The translations under genes and the position numbers were made by a program. Shown here piece by piece: positions 9,429-18,579 of a DNA stretch of 64,000 bases. Location of the stretch: positions 1 to 64,000 of the forward strand of contig NZ_VMYE01000002.1 of assembly GCF_007655255.1 (NCBI RefSeq), read 5' to 3'. Position 1 is the first letter of the stretch, and each line of letters begins with the position of its first letter. Below the pieces are notes generated by a model. The model was not told the origin of the DNA and did no database searches. It saw nothing but the letters and a program-made list of their open reading frames with translations. The DNA is from Extensimonas perlucida. Lineage in GTDB: Bacteria > Pseudomonadota > Gammaproteobacteria > Burkholderiales > Burkholderiaceae_C.

Positions 9429-10229
9429 ATGACGCAGCCTATTCCAAATGCTTCCCGCGCCTCGGGCGCTCAGCCGCTGCTGCGCCTGCGCGGCGTCGAC
9501 AGCTGGTACGGCCACATCCAGTGCCTGCACGGCGTGAGCCTGGAGGTCATGCCAGGGCAGTTGGTGGCGCTGGTGGGCAGCAACGGCGCGGGCAAAACCA
9601 CCTTGCTCAAAACCATCTCGGGCCTGCAGCCCCTGCGCGGCGGCAGCATCGAGCTGGACGGACAGCCCCTGGGCAAGCTGCCGGCGCACAGACGTGTCGG
9701 GCGCGGCGTTGCGCACTGCCCTGAAGGCCGTTGCGTCTTTGGGGACCTGTCCGTCGATGAAAACCTGCGCCTGGGCGGACAAACCCGCCCCAAGGCCGAA
9801 GTCGAGCGCGAGCTCGAACGCATGTACCAGCTGTTCCCCGCGCTCGCGAACCGGCGCAAGGAACATGCGGGGCTGCTCTCGGGTGGCCAGCAGCAGATGC
9901 TCGCGATCGGGCGTGCACTGATGAGCCAGCCGCGTCTGCTGCTGCTCGACGAACCCTCAATGGGATTGGCGCCGCTGATCGTCGAGGAGGTGTTCTCCAT
10001 CATCGCGAACCTGCGGCGCGACGGCATGACCATCCTGCTCGTGGAGCAAAACGCGCACGAGGCGCTGCCGCTGGCCGACTGGGCCTATGTGCTCGAGAGC
10101 GGTCGCATTGTTCATGAGGGACGTGGCGCGGCGCTCATGGACGACCCGATGGTGCGCGCCGCCTATCTGGGGCTGGGCGTGGACGAGGATGCCCTGTGCG
10201 CGGCTGAGCCGCTGTTGGAGGCAGCCTGA
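9429..10229 (+). CDS. Branched-chain-type ABC transporter, ATPase (LivF family)
   Basis: A 266-aa second ATPase. Walker A GSNGAGKTT, signature LSGGQQQMLAIGRAL, Walker B LLLDEPSMGLAP, and VEQNAHEAL in place of the usual H-loop VEQN of LivF proteins. The start at 9429 has AAAGGAGC before it; an upstream ATG at 9387 is less likely. The C-terminus is extended (DEDALCAAEPLLEAA) compared with common LivF proteins. Last gene of the importer; a 132-bp gap separates it from the ferredoxin gene. Confidence 0.9.
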   Translation: MTQPIPNASRASGAQPLLRLRGVDSWYGHIQCLHGVSLEVMPGQLVALVGSNGAGKTTLLKTISGLQPLRGGSIELDGQPLGKLPAHRRVGRGVAHCPEGRCVFGDLSVDENLRLGGQTRPKAEVERELERMYQLFPALANRRKEHAGLLSGGQQQMLAIGRALMSQPRLLLLDEPSMGLAPLIVEEVFSIIANLRRDGMTILLVEQNAHEALPLADWAYVLESGRIVHEGRGAALMDDPMVRAAYLGLGVDEDALCAAEPLLEAA

Positions 10230-10315
10230 AAATCGCTGCTTTGCCAAACTGCAGCCTGTTGATCAGTGCAACTCAGCTCTTGTGCTCACGAGGCTGGTTA
10301 TGATGTTTCCCCCTG

Positions 10316-10345
10316 CGGGCCGCCGCTATGGACGGCCCGTTTCCT
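10316..10345 (+). terminator. Possible terminator or leader hairpin after the importer genes
   Basis: CGGGCCG at 10316-10322 can pair with CGGCCCG at 10333-10339 around a 10-nt loop, followed by a weak T-rich stretch (TTTCCTTTCC). It lies just 22 nt before the ferredoxin start, so it could end importer transcription or partly attenuate the ferredoxin and SDR genes. The T-run is poor, hence low confidence. Confidence 0.35.
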
Positions 10346-10361
10346 TTCCTGATTTTGGTTT

Positions 10362-10751
10362 ATGAGCACTTCTGTTTCTCCCGCACCCCAAGCGCAAGGC
10401 GAAGGCGCTGCGCTGGCCTACACATTCATTGCCCGCACGAGCGAGGTCGAGCCCGGCTACGCGCTGCAGGTGCAGGTCGAGGGCCGGCCGCCGCTGGCGG
10501 TGGTGTGCCTCGAGGGCGAATACTTCGTCATGGACGACACCTGCACGCACGGTGACGCCTCCATGGCCGAGGGCGAGATCGTCGGCTGCGAGATCGAATG
10601 CCCTTTCCATGCCGGGCGCTTCGACATCCGCACCGGCGCGGCGACCACTTATCCCTGCACCAAGGCCTTGATGGTCTATCCGGTCAAGGTCGAGGACGAG
10701 CAGATATTCGCTGCGCTCGACGCGGGGCATTGCGCGGACGACGCGGCCTGA
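10362..10751 (+). CDS. Rieske [2Fe-2S] ferredoxin
   Basis: A 129-aa Rieske-type ferredoxin of the kind that feeds ring-hydroxylating dioxygenases. The cluster-binding motifs are CTHGDASMAEG and CPFHAGRFD (Cys-X-His ... Cys-X-X-His). It lies in the same direction as the dioxygenase genes, after the importer, so it is the likely electron donor to the alpha subunit. No dedicated ferredoxin reductase is present in the cluster; the donor must be encoded elsewhere. Confidence 0.88.
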   Translation: MSTSVSPAPQAQGEGAALAYTFIARTSEVEPGYALQVQVEGRPPLAVVCLEGEYFVMDDTCTHGDASMAEGEIVGCEIECPFHAGRFDIRTGAATTYPCTKALMVYPVKVEDEQIFAALDAGHCADDAA

Positions 10752-10801
10752 TTGCGCGCAAGTCCTATATTCGTGGTCTTCTTTCTTGGGGGAGACGCGC
10801 C

Positions 10802-11632
10802 ATGGACTTAGGGATAGCAGGCAAGTGGGCGCTCGTGTGCGGCGCGAGCAAGGGTTTGGGTTTTGGCTGCGCGCAGGCGCTGGTGCGCGAGGGCGTGAAC
10901 GTCGTCATCAACGCGCGCAACGCTGAGACTTTGCAGCAGGCAGTAGCTAAATTGATAGCTGCTAGCCAAGACATATCAAGCGCTAGCGGCCAAAATGGCT
11001 TGAAACCCGTGGTGCTCGCGGTGGCTGCCGACATCACCACGCCCGAGGGCCGCGCTGCGGTGTTCAGCGCGCCTGGTGGGCCGGGGCGCGACTTCGACAT
11101 TGTGGTCACGAACGCGGGCGGGCCGCCGCCGGGTGACTTCCGTGACTGGGAGCGCGCCGACTGGCTGCGCGCCATAGACGCCAACATGCTCACGCCGATC
11201 GAGCTCATCAAGGCCACCGTCGATGGCATGGCCGCACGCGGTTTTGGCCGCATCGTCAACATCACCTCGAGTGCGGTCAAGGCACCCATGAACGTGCTGG
11301 GCTTGTCAAACGGCGCGCGCAGCGGGCTCACGGGCTTTGTGGCTGGTCTCGCGCGCAGCAAGATCGCCGCGCAGGGCGTGACCATCAACAACCTGCTGCC
11401 GGGCAAATTCGCCACCGAGCGGCTGGGGGTTACCTTAGAGGCCATGGCCCAGGCTGCAGGTGTCAGCGGGCAGGAGATGCGCCGCCAGCAGCAGGCGCAG
11501 ATACCCGCAGGGCGCTTTGGCACGCCTGAGGAATTCGGCGCCATCTGCGCCTTCCTGTGCAGCGTACAGGCCGGCTACCTCACGGGACAGAACATCCTGC
11601 CCGACGGCGGCGCCTATCCGGGTACGTTCTGA
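10802..11632 (+). CDS. SDR-family oxidoreductase lacking the usual Tyr/Lys pair
   Basis: A 276-aa Rossmann-fold protein with GASKGLGFG (NAD(P)-binding, about 14-22), NAGGPPPG (about 106) and a SSAVKAPM strand. Where classical SDRs have YxxxK, this protein reads SNGAR, so the Tyr and Lys are replaced by Ser and Arg; such members exist in the FabG-like group and their chemistry is unclear. Residues about 48-67 are encoded by a small interspersed repeat (10943-11003) that lengthens the loop after the second beta strand. It follows the ferredoxin by 50 bp. Cluster context suggests a dihydrodiol or hydroxyacyl-CoA step, but this is not shown. Confidence 0.75.
   Translation: MDLGIAGKWALVCGASKGLGFGCAQALVREGVNVVINARNAETLQQAVAKLIAASQDISSASGQNGLKPVVLAVAADITTPEGRAAVFSAPGGPGRDFDIVVTNAGGPPPGDFRDWERADWLRAIDANMLTPIELIKATVDGMAARGFGRIVNITSSAVKAPMNVLGLSNGARSGLTGFVAGLARSKIAAQGVTINNLLPGKFATERLGVTLEAMAQAAGVSGQEMRRQQQAQIPAGRFGTPEEFGAICAFLCSVQAGYLTGQNILPDGGAYPGTF
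10943..11003 (+). repeat. Small interspersed repeat inside the SDR gene
   Basis: This stretch carries words that recur through the window: GATAGCTGCTAGC, ATCAAGCGCTAGC and CCAAAATGG. It is translated in frame within the SDR. Compared with general SDR architecture it adds a loop of roughly 20 residues. Other members are listed at 20222, 25561, 26318, 29577, 34231, 40741, 46203, 51472, 53938, 56171, 58023 and 60103. Confidence 0.6.
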
Positions 11633-11663
11633 GCGAGGTGAAGGCGAGCGCGGGGAAACGGCT

Positions 11664-12566
11664 TCAGGCCCGCTGCGACGACACCCAGATACCGCCCACG
11701 ATGAGCGCAAAAGCCGCGGCGTGAAACAGCTGCGGCGCCTCGCCCAGCAGCGCCGCCGAAAGCAGCGCCGCGAACAGCGGCGTGAGGTTGGAGAAAAAGC
11801 CCGCCACGGCCGGCCCCACGCGCTGCACGCCTATGCCCCAGCAACGGTAGGCCACGACGGCCGGGCCGATGGCGATGAACGCGAGTGCCACCACGAACAG
11901 CGCATTCCAGGTGATATGGCCGCGCCCCGTGGCCCACTCGAACGCCGAGAGCGCACCCGACCAGCCCAGACCAAAGACCACCTGGGCCATGAGCAAGCCG
12001 GCCCAGTCGCCACGCATGCCCGCGGGCGCGCTGGTGCGCACCAGCAGCCAGCTGTAAAAAGCCCAGGAAATCGCCGCGAGCAGCATGAACAGGTCGCCCG
12101 GCACCAGGCGCAGCGCGAGCAGCTGCGCCCACTCGCCGCGGCTGAGCACCAGCAGCACACCGCTGACCGACAGCAGCGCCCCTATCAGTTGCCGGGCTGC
12201 GACCCTGGCGCCGAAAAACAGCGCCCCCACGAGCAGCATCCAGACCGGCATGCTCGCGCCCACGAGCGTGACATTGATCGGCGTGGAAGTCTGCAGCGCC
12301 ATGTATTGCAGCGCGTTATACAGGCCAATGCCCAGCAGCCCGAGCAGCGCAAACCGGCGCCACTGGCCCCATAGCGCACTGCCGGGCCGCAGCACGCCCC
12401 AGGCCAGCGGCAGCAGCAGCGCGAAGGCCAGCAGCCAGCGCAGAAAATTGAGCGTGAACGGCGAGACCAGCGTGTGCACCATGCGGCCCGCCACGGCGTT
12501 GCCCGCCCACATCAGCGGCGCGATCACGAGCAGGGCAGCGGTTGCAGGGGTGAGCTTTTGCGTCAT
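11664..12566 (-). CDS. EamA/DMT-family transporter
   Basis: A 300-aa inner-membrane protein of the drug/metabolite transporter superfamily: about ten hydrophobic segments arranged as two EamA repeats. Family features are APLMWAGNAVAGR near the N-terminus, ALQYMALQTST at the end of the first repeat, and FFSNLTPLFAALLS in the second. It is convergent with the SDR gene and is followed on the minus side of fliE without shared function. Substrate cannot be inferred; exporters of amino acids or small metabolites are common in the family. Confidence 0.82.
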   Translation of the reverse strand: MTQKLTPATAALLVIAPLMWAGNAVAGRMVHTLVSPFTLNFLRWLLAFALLLPLAWGVLRPGSALWGQWRRFALLGLLGIGLYNALQYMALQTSTPINVTLVGASMPVWMLLVGALFFGARVAARQLIGALLSVSGVLLVLSRGEWAQLLALRLVPGDLFMLLAAISWAFYSWLLVRTSAPAGMRGDWAGLLMAQVVFGLGWSGALSAFEWATGRGHITWNALFVVALAFIAIGPAVVAYRCWGIGVQRVGPAVAGFFSNLTPLFAALLSAALLGEAPQLFHAAAFALIVGGIWVSSQRA

Positions 12567-12618
12567 GCCGCAACTGTAGCGGGCATGGCACGTTTGTGGC
12601 GCACAGCGTTTTGGATCA

Positions 12619-12939
12619 TCAGACCTGCATGTTCATGATGTCGGTGTAGGCCTGCACCATGCGGTTGCGCACGTTGAGCGCGGCCTGAAAGCCGATTTGC
12701 GCCTTCTGGATCGCGAGCATGGTTTCTTCGAGGCTCACGGCGGGGTTTTCGAGCTGCACCTCGCGCTGCAGCTGCGTGGCCTGGTTTTGTGCCGCGCTCA
12801 CCGATTGCAGCGCGCCCTTGAGTTCGCTGGCAAAGCCCGCGCTGCCCACACTGCCCGCACCTGCCTGCGGGGCTGCGGCGCGGCGCGCCAGACCGGCGCC
12901 CGCGAGGGGGACGGTGGAGCTTGAAATGCGCAGGTCCAT
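12619..12939 (-). CDS. fliE: Flagellar hook-basal body protein FliE
   Basis: A 106-aa protein that joins the MS ring to the proximal rod. It is recognised by the C-terminal part: NPAVSLEETMLAIQKAQIGF and the ending NRMVQAYTDIMNMQV. The N-terminal 40 residues are Ala/Gly-rich. It faces away from fliF, with a 206-bp gap that must hold divergent promoters (12940-13145); no convincing sigma-54 or sigma-28 box could be read there. Confidence 0.92.
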   Translation of the reverse strand: MDLRISSSTVPLAGAGLARRAAAPQAGAGSVGSAGFASELKGALQSVSAAQNQATQLQREVQLENPAVSLEETMLAIQKAQIGFQAALNVRNRMVQAYTDIMNMQV

Positions 12940-13145
12940 GGCGATATCCTTGGGGTGGAACGAGGCGATGGCGCAATGCTAGTGGCGTGCGGGCGCTGCA
13001 GCACGCCGAAATAATGGTCAAATGAACGCCTTATCGGACGAACAGACCCGGGGAGCATGCGAATAATCACATGGCCCCAGAGTCTCGGCGCAGCTGCCTT
13101 TAGCATGCGCCGCGCGAGGAAACCACCAGAGCTTTTTCACGCACC

Positions 13146-14831
13146 ATGTCCGCACTTGCCGAAATACCCAACACCCCGCCGGCGCGCGCGCCCTGGCAGC
13201 AGCGGCTGTCGGCGCTGGACGCGCCGCAGCGCCTGCGCCTGGGGCTTGGCCTGGCCTTGCTCGTGGCGCTGCTCGTGGCCGCCGTGGTGTTCGGCCGCCA
13301 GGCCGACTACCGCGTGCTGTTCGCCAATTTGAGCGACAAGGACGGCGGCGCCATCGTCGCGCAGCTCGCGCAGATGAACGTGCCCTACAAGTATTCCGAA
13401 GGCGGCGGCGCGATCCTCGTGCCGGCCGAGCGCGTGCACGACGTGCGCCTGCGCCTGGCGACGCAGGGCCTGCCCAAGGGTTCGGTCACGGGCTTCGAAA
13501 TCATGGAAGGCGGCAACCGCTTCGGCATGACGCAATTCCAGGAACGGGTCAACTTCCAGCGCGGGCTCGAAGGCGAACTCACGCGCTCGATCCAGGCCCT
13601 GTCTTCGGTGCAAAGCGCGCGCGTGCACCTGGCGCTGCCCAATCAGAACGGTTTTTTCCGCGAGCAGCAAAAGCCCTCTGCCTCGGTACTGCTGAGCCTG
13701 TACCCGGGGCGTACGCTGGACCGCGCGCAGATCGCGGGCATCGTGCATCTTGTGTCCTCTAGCGTGCCCGAGATGTCGCCTGCAGACGTGAGCGTGCTCG
13801 ATGACAGCGGCAAGCTGCTTTCGCAAGCGCCCGATGCTGCCAACGGTGGCGCCGACGCGCAGCAGCTGGCATACCAGCAGCAGCTCGAGCAGCAGTATGC
13901 GCGCCGCATCATGGACATCCTTGAGCCCGTCGTGGGGCCCGGCAACGTGAAAGCGCAGGTCACGGCCGAGGTCGATTTCAGCCAGACCGAGTCCACCTCC
14001 GAGCAGCACCGCCCCAACCTCGCGCCCGAGGCCAGCGCCGTGCGCAGCCAGCAGGTGGTGGAAAGCACGGGCCCGCAGCCGGCGGGGCCGCCCGCAGGCG
14101 TGCCCGGTGCCACGAGCAACCAGCCGCCAGGCGCCTCGAGCGCGCCCATCAATGGCGCCTCGGCCCCGCTGGCAGCGGCCAACGGCCAGCAACAGGGCGC
14201 GCCTGCGGGCGCCGCAAACAAACGCGAATCGATCACCAACTACGAGGTGGACAAGACCGTGCGCGTGACGCGCGAAAACCCCGGCGCCGTCAAGCGCCTG
14301 TCCGCTGCCGTGGTCGTGAACTACCAGACGCTCGAAGACAAGGGCAAGACCGTGACCAAGGCGCTCACGCCCGAGCAGGTCGAACGGATGACCGCGCTGG
14401 TGCGCGACGCCATAGGCTTCAACAAGGAGCGTGGCGATTCGGTCAACCTCATGAATGCGCCGTTCCAGGCGCTCGCCGCTGCGCCGTCCGAACTGCCGCT
14501 GTGGAAGCGCCCCGAAACCCTGGACCTGCTGCGCAGCTATGCGTGGCCCCTGGGTGCCGTGCTGCTCGCGGCGCTTGTGCTGTGGGGGCTGGTGCGCCCG
14601 GTGCTGCTGGGTGCGCGCAAAGCCGAGGCCGCCGGGCGCAGGCTCGATGCGCTCGAAGCCGAGCAGCCCGAGCGCCCGCCCCTGCCGGCGCCTGCGGCCC
14701 GCACCGAGGCCCTGCCTGCGACGCCCGAGCAACTGCGTCTGGAAGAGGCACGCTCGCTGGCCAAGCAAAACCCGGTAGCCGTGGCCAACATCCTCAAAAC
14801 CTGGGTGAATGGCGAGACCCTCCCAGGATGA
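13146..14831 (+). CDS. fliF: Flagellar MS-ring protein FliF
   Basis: A 561-aa inner-membrane ring protein, usual length. Two membrane segments bracket a large periplasmic part: one at about 32-54 and one at about 465-485. The ring-building motifs near the N-terminus are recognisable (YRVLFANLSDKDGGAIVAQL, then QGLPKGSVTGFE). An Ala/Pro/Gly-rich linker lies about 300-360. The C-terminal tail (about 525-561, LRLEEARSLAKQNP, ILKTWV) is the FliG-binding region. First gene of the fliF-fliR series. Confidence 0.95.
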   Translation: MSALAEIPNTPPARAPWQQRLSALDAPQRLRLGLGLALLVALLVAAVVFGRQADYRVLFANLSDKDGGAIVAQLAQMNVPYKYSEGGGAILVPAERVHDVRLRLATQGLPKGSVTGFEIMEGGNRFGMTQFQERVNFQRGLEGELTRSIQALSSVQSARVHLALPNQNGFFREQQKPSASVLLSLYPGRTLDRAQIAGIVHLVSSSVPEMSPADVSVLDDSGKLLSQAPDAANGGADAQQLAYQQQLEQQYARRIMDILEPVVGPGNVKAQVTAEVDFSQTESTSEQHRPNLAPEASAVRSQQVVESTGPQPAGPPAGVPGATSNQPPGASSAPINGASAPLAAANGQQQGAPAGAANKRESITNYEVDKTVRVTRENPGAVKRLSAAVVVNYQTLEDKGKTVTKALTPEQVERMTALVRDAIGFNKERGDSVNLMNAPFQALAAAPSELPLWKRPETLDLLRSYAWPLGAVLLAALVLWGLVRPVLLGARKAEAAGRRLDALEAEQPERPPLPAPAARTEALPATPEQLRLEEARSLAKQNPVAVANILKTWVNGETLPG

Positions 14832-14869
14832 GCACGTGTCACACCGTATCTTGTTGAGATGACGCCACC

Positions 14870-15865
14870 ATGGATGAGCAAGGTCTGAACAACGCCGCCA
14901 TTTTGCTGATGTCCCTGGGCGAGGAGGAGGCGGCAGAGGTCTTCAAGCACCTCTCGCCCAAAGAGGTGCAAAAGCTCGGCGAGACCATCGCACGCATGCG
15001 CACGGTCTCGCGCGAGAAGGTTGATGAGGTCATCAACCGCTTTTCCGACGCCGCAGCGGCGCAAAGCCTGCTCGTGTCCGACACCGGCAACTATGTGCGC
15101 GCGGTGCTCAAGCGTGCGCTCGGCGACGACAAGGCGGCGCTGCTGATCGACCGCATCCTGCAAGGCGGCGACGTGTCGGGCATAGAGAGCCTGAAATGGA
15201 TGGACCCGCTGTCCGTCGCCGAGCTGCTGCGCAACGAGCACCCGCAGATCATCGCCGCCATCCTCGTGCACCTGGACCCTGACCACGCGGCGGACATCCT
15301 CAAGCAGTTCAACGAACGCCAGCGTGCCGAAGTCATGCTGCGCGTGGCCACGCTCGAGGGCATTCAACCCACGGCGCTCAAGGACCTCAACGAAGTGCTG
15401 TTCCAGGTGCTCGCTGGTGGCGACAAGGTGCGCAAGAGCTCGCTCGGCGGGGTCAAGGCGGCCGCGGAAATCATCAACCTGCTCGGTGGCGCCATGGAAG
15501 GCGCCGTCATCGAGGCTATCCGCGGCTTCGACCCGGACCTGGCGCAGAAGATCATGGACAAGATGTTCGTGTTCGACGACGTGCTCAAGCTCGACGACCG
15601 CTCCATACAGACCGTGCTCAGGGAAGTGGCGTCGGAAACGCTGGTCGTGGCGCTCAAGGGCGCCGGGCCGGAGTTGCGCGAAAAGTTTTTCAGCAACATG
15701 TCTTCGCGCGCCGCCGAGGCGCTGCGCGAAGACCTCGAGTCGCGCGGCCCCATGCGCCTGTCCGAAGTCGAGGCGCAGCAAAAGGAAATTCTCAAGACGA
15801 TACGGCGCCTGGCCGACGAAGGCCAGGTCACGCTAGGCGGAGGCGGCGAAGATGCCCTCGTCTGA
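14870..15865 (+). CDS. fliG: Flagellar motor switch protein FliG
   Basis: A 331-aa rotor protein linking FliF to FliM and interacting with the stator. Seen: NNAAILLMSLGEEEAAEVFK at the N-terminus, NEHPQIIAAILVHL in the middle domain (EHPQ motif), and the C-terminal motor domain with FDDVLKLDDRSIQ and RGPMRLSEVE, which carries the charged residues that contact MotA. It overlaps the fliH start at 15852. Confidence 0.96.
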   Translation: MDEQGLNNAAILLMSLGEEEAAEVFKHLSPKEVQKLGETIARMRTVSREKVDEVINRFSDAAAAQSLLVSDTGNYVRAVLKRALGDDKAALLIDRILQGGDVSGIESLKWMDPLSVAELLRNEHPQIIAAILVHLDPDHAADILKQFNERQRAEVMLRVATLEGIQPTALKDLNEVLFQVLAGGDKVRKSSLGGVKAAAEIINLLGGAMEGAVIEAIRGFDPDLAQKIMDKMFVFDDVLKLDDRSIQTVLREVASETLVVALKGAGPELREKFFSNMSSRAAEALREDLESRGPMRLSEVEAQQKEILKTIRRLADEGQVTLGGGGEDALV

Positions 15866-16697
15866 CGCGCGCCACTACGCACGCTTCATCCCGAGCGAGG
15901 AGGTCGGCGAGGTCACGCAGTGGACCTTCGGCACCGTGACCGCCGAGGGCGTGCAAACCCCGTCCATTGAGGCCGAACTGCCAGCAGCGGTCGCGCCTAC
16001 GGTGGAGGAGCTGGCGGCGCAATTGCAGCAGGTGCATGATGAAGCCTATGCCCAAGGCCTTGCCGCGGGGGTGGAGCAAGGCCGCCAGCAAGCCAGCCTC
16101 GAATGGCAGCAGCGTCTCGACGACTACATCGCACACCAGGGCCAGCAGGCTGCCGAGCGGCTGCAGGCCATGCACCAATCTTTCGCGCAGGCGCTCGACG
16201 CGCTGCAGCAGCAGCTCGCGCAACAGGTGCTGCAGCTGGCGTGTGAGCTCGCACGCCAGGTGGTGCGGCGCGAACTCGCCACCGACGCGCAGGCGCTGCT
16301 GCCCGTGGTGCACGAAGCCGTCGAGCAACTGCTCGCCGAAGGCCGGCCCGCGCTGGTGCGCCTGCATCCTGCCGACAAAGAGGCGCTCGGCCCCGCGCTG
16401 CAGGCCGCCTTTGCGCAGGCCAGCGGCGTGCAATGGCTGGCCGATGCCAGCGTGCCAGTCGGCGGCTGCCAGGTCGAGTCGGGCGGCACGGTGATCGACG
16501 GGCGCCTTGAAACACGCTGGGAGCGCGCTATCGCCGCGCTGGGGCTGGAGTCGGCCTGGCAGACCTCGCCCTCCACCTCGCCTTCCTCAGCGCCTTCCTC
16601 AGCAGCGCCTGAAGACACGCCTGCCAATACGTCTGCCAGTACGCCGGCAGCGGGCCGCAGCGCGCCACAAGCCATGGAGGCCGGGCATGGCGATTGA
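15852..16697 (+). CDS. fliH: Flagellar export regulator FliH
   Basis: A 281-aa protein that binds and restrains the ATPase FliI during flagellar export. It has the expected Gln/Ala-rich coiled-coil centre (about 50-130) and a C-terminal [39 protein letters not shown] pattern. The last 45 residues are a Ser/Thr/Pro/Ala-rich tail with small internal repeats and are probably unstructured. It overlaps both neighbours (fliG stop, fliI start), so the three are translationally coupled. Confidence 0.92.
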   Translation: MPSSDARHYARFIPSEEVGEVTQWTFGTVTAEGVQTPSIEAELPAAVAPTVEELAAQLQQVHDEAYAQGLAAGVEQGRQQASLEWQQRLDDYIAHQGQQAAERLQAMHQSFAQALDALQQQLAQQVLQLACELARQVVRRELATDAQALLPVVHEAVEQLLAEGRPALVRLHPADKEALGPALQAAFAQASGVQWLADASVPVGGCQVESGGTVIDGRLETRWERAIAALGLESAWQTSPSTSPSSAPSSAAPEDTPANTSASTPAAGRSAPQAMEAGHGD

Positions 16698-18078
16698 GCC
16701 CGGCGCCTGGGAGCGCTTTTTGCAGGAAGCCCGCGACCGCGCGCGCGCCGAGCTGCCTTTGCAAAGCAGCGGCACGCTCACGCGCCTGACCGGGCTGGTG
16801 CTCGAGGCCAGCGGCATCCGTGCGCCCGTGGGCGCGCAGTGCACGGTGCAAATGCCGGGCCAGGACGCTGTGCTCGCCGAGGTCGTGGGCTTTGCGGGCG
16901 ACCACGCCCTGCTCATGCCCGCGGGCGACATCCAGGGACTCTCGCGCGGCGCGCGCGTGGTGCCTGCCGCACCCTATGTGCCCGTGCCGCGCCTGGGCGA
17001 GCCGCCGCGCCCGCCCTTGCGCGGCGGCGTGCTGCGCCTGCCCATGGGCGCGGGCCTGCTCGGGCGCGTGGTCGACGCGCAAGGCCAGCCACTGGACCAC
17101 GGCGGGCCACTCGCGGACATTGCCGCCGTACCGCTGGGCCGCGGCCAGATCAACGCCATGGAGCGCGACCCCGTACGCACGCCGCTCGACACCGGCGTGC
17201 GCGCGATCAACGCCTTGCTCACGGTGGGGCGCGGCCAGCGCCTGGGGCTTTTTGCGGGCTCGGGCGTGGGCAAGAGCGTGCTCCTGGGAATGATGGCGCG
17301 CTACACGCAGGCCGACGTAATCGTGGTCGGGCTCATCGGCGAGCGCGGGCGCGAAGTCAAGGAATTCATCGAAGACATCCTCGGCGATACAGGCCGCGCG
17401 CGCTCGGTCGTGGTGGCGGCGCCGGCCGACGCGCCGCCGCTGCTGCGCATGCAGGGCGCGGCCTACGCCACGGCCATCGCCGAGCATTTCCGCGACCAGG
17501 GCCAGCATGTGCTGCTGCTCATGGATTCGCTGACGCGCTACGCCATGGCGCAGCGCGAGATTGCGCTGGCCATCGGCGAGCCGCCGGCCACCAAGGGCTA
17601 CCCGCCCTCGTGCTTTGCCAAACTGCCGCAGCTCGTCGAGCGCAGCGGCAATGGCCTGCACGGCGTGGGCTCGATCACGGCGTTCTACACCGTGCTGTCC
17701 GAGGGCGACGACCAGCAAGACCCGATCGCTGACGCCGCGCGCGCCATCCTCGACGGCCACATCGTGCTCGCGCGCGCGCTCGCCGAGGCCGGGCATTACC
17801 CGGCCATAGACATCGAACAATCGGCCTCGCGCGTGATGCACAGCGTGGTGCCGCGTACGCACCTCGAGCTCGCGCGGCGCTTTCGCGCGCTCTATTCGCG
17901 CTACCAGAAAAGCCGCGACCTGATCCAGGTCGGCGCCTACATGCCCGGCACCGACCCGCAGCTCGACGAAGCGATCCGCCTGCAGCCGCAAATGGCGGCC
18001 TTTTTGCAGCAGGACATGTACGAAGCCGCGACGCTCGAACAAAGCGTGCAGGCCATGGCGCAATTGCTGGATGCCTAA
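16687..18078 (+). CDS. fliI: Flagellar export ATPase FliI
   Basis: A 463-aa F1-beta-like ATPase powering flagellar type III export. Walker A is [13 protein letters not shown] (about 194), followed by [16 protein letters not shown] and Walker [30 protein letters not shown] is the family fingerprint. The start at 16687 overlaps the fliH end; the frame is open upstream but that part belongs to fliH. FliJ follows 3 bp after its stop. Confidence 0.96.
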   Translation: MAIEPGAWERFLQEARDRARAELPLQSSGTLTRLTGLVLEASGIRAPVGAQCTVQMPGQDAVLAEVVGFAGDHALLMPAGDIQGLSRGARVVPAAPYVPVPRLGEPPRPPLRGGVLRLPMGAGLLGRVVDAQGQPLDHGGPLADIAAVPLGRGQINAMERDPVRTPLDTGVRAINALLTVGRGQRLGLFAGSGVGKSVLLGMMARYTQADVIVVGLIGERGREVKEFIEDILGDTGRARSVVVAAPADAPPLLRMQGAAYATAIAEHFRDQGQHVLLLMDSLTRYAMAQREIALAIGEPPATKGYPPSCFAKLPQLVERSGNGLHGVGSITAFYTVLSEGDDQQDPIADAARAILDGHIVLARALAEAGHYPAIDIEQSASRVMHSVVPRTHLELARRFRALYSRYQKSRDLIQVGAYMPGTDPQLDEAIRLQPQMAAFLQQDMYEAATLEQSVQAMAQLLDA

Positions 18079-18081
18079 ATC

Positions 18082-18549
18082 ATGAGCAACGCCCAAACCT
18101 TGAATGCCTTGCGCATCGCCATCGACATGGCCGAACGCGAGCGCGATGCCGCGCGCCAGGGCCTGCAAGGCGCGCTGTCCGCACAACAGGCCGCGCAGGC
18201 CCAGCTCGAGCAGCTGCAGTCCTACGCGCAGGAGACCGAAGCGCGCTGGGGCCCGCGCGCCGACGCGCGCCTGCAGCCGCAAGTGCTGCAGCACCACTAC
18301 CAGTTCATGGGGCGCCTGCAGCATGCCGCGGGCCTGCAAACCCAGGTGCTGCAAGGCCACGCTGCGCGCGTGCAGCAAACGCAGGATCAGCTCCTGAAGG
18401 CCGAACAGCGCTTGCTGAGCCTGCGCAAGCTGCTATCCCATAAAGAGCGCGAGCAGCACCAATTGCAAGTGCGCCGCGAGCAAAAACAGACCGACGAGCG
18501 CGCCATGTTGCAGCACCGCCTGCGCACACAGGCTACCCGCGCCCCATAA
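18082..18549 (+). CDS. fliJ: Flagellar export chaperone FliJ
   Basis: A 155-aa helical protein, rich in Gln, Glu, Arg and Ala, with the long antiparallel coiled coil expected of FliJ. It stimulates FliI and escorts export chaperones. Sequence similarity to distant FliJ proteins is always low, so the call rests on size, coiled-coil composition and its place between fliI and fliK. Confidence 0.88.
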   Translation: MSNAQTLNALRIAIDMAERERDAARQGLQGALSAQQAAQAQLEQLQSYAQETEARWGPRADARLQPQVLQHHYQFMGRLQHAAGLQTQVLQGHAARVQQTQDQLLKAEQRLLSLRKLLSHKEREQHQLQVRREQKQTDERAMLQHRLRTQATRAP

Positions 18550-18579
18550 ACCCGAATCGCCGACGCAGCCCCCGGAGCA

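Noticed and set aside
13017-13060. CCGATAA on the minus strand upstream of fliE, like a sigma-28 -10 box
   Set aside because: There is no TAAA-type -35 at the required distance, so it may be chance.
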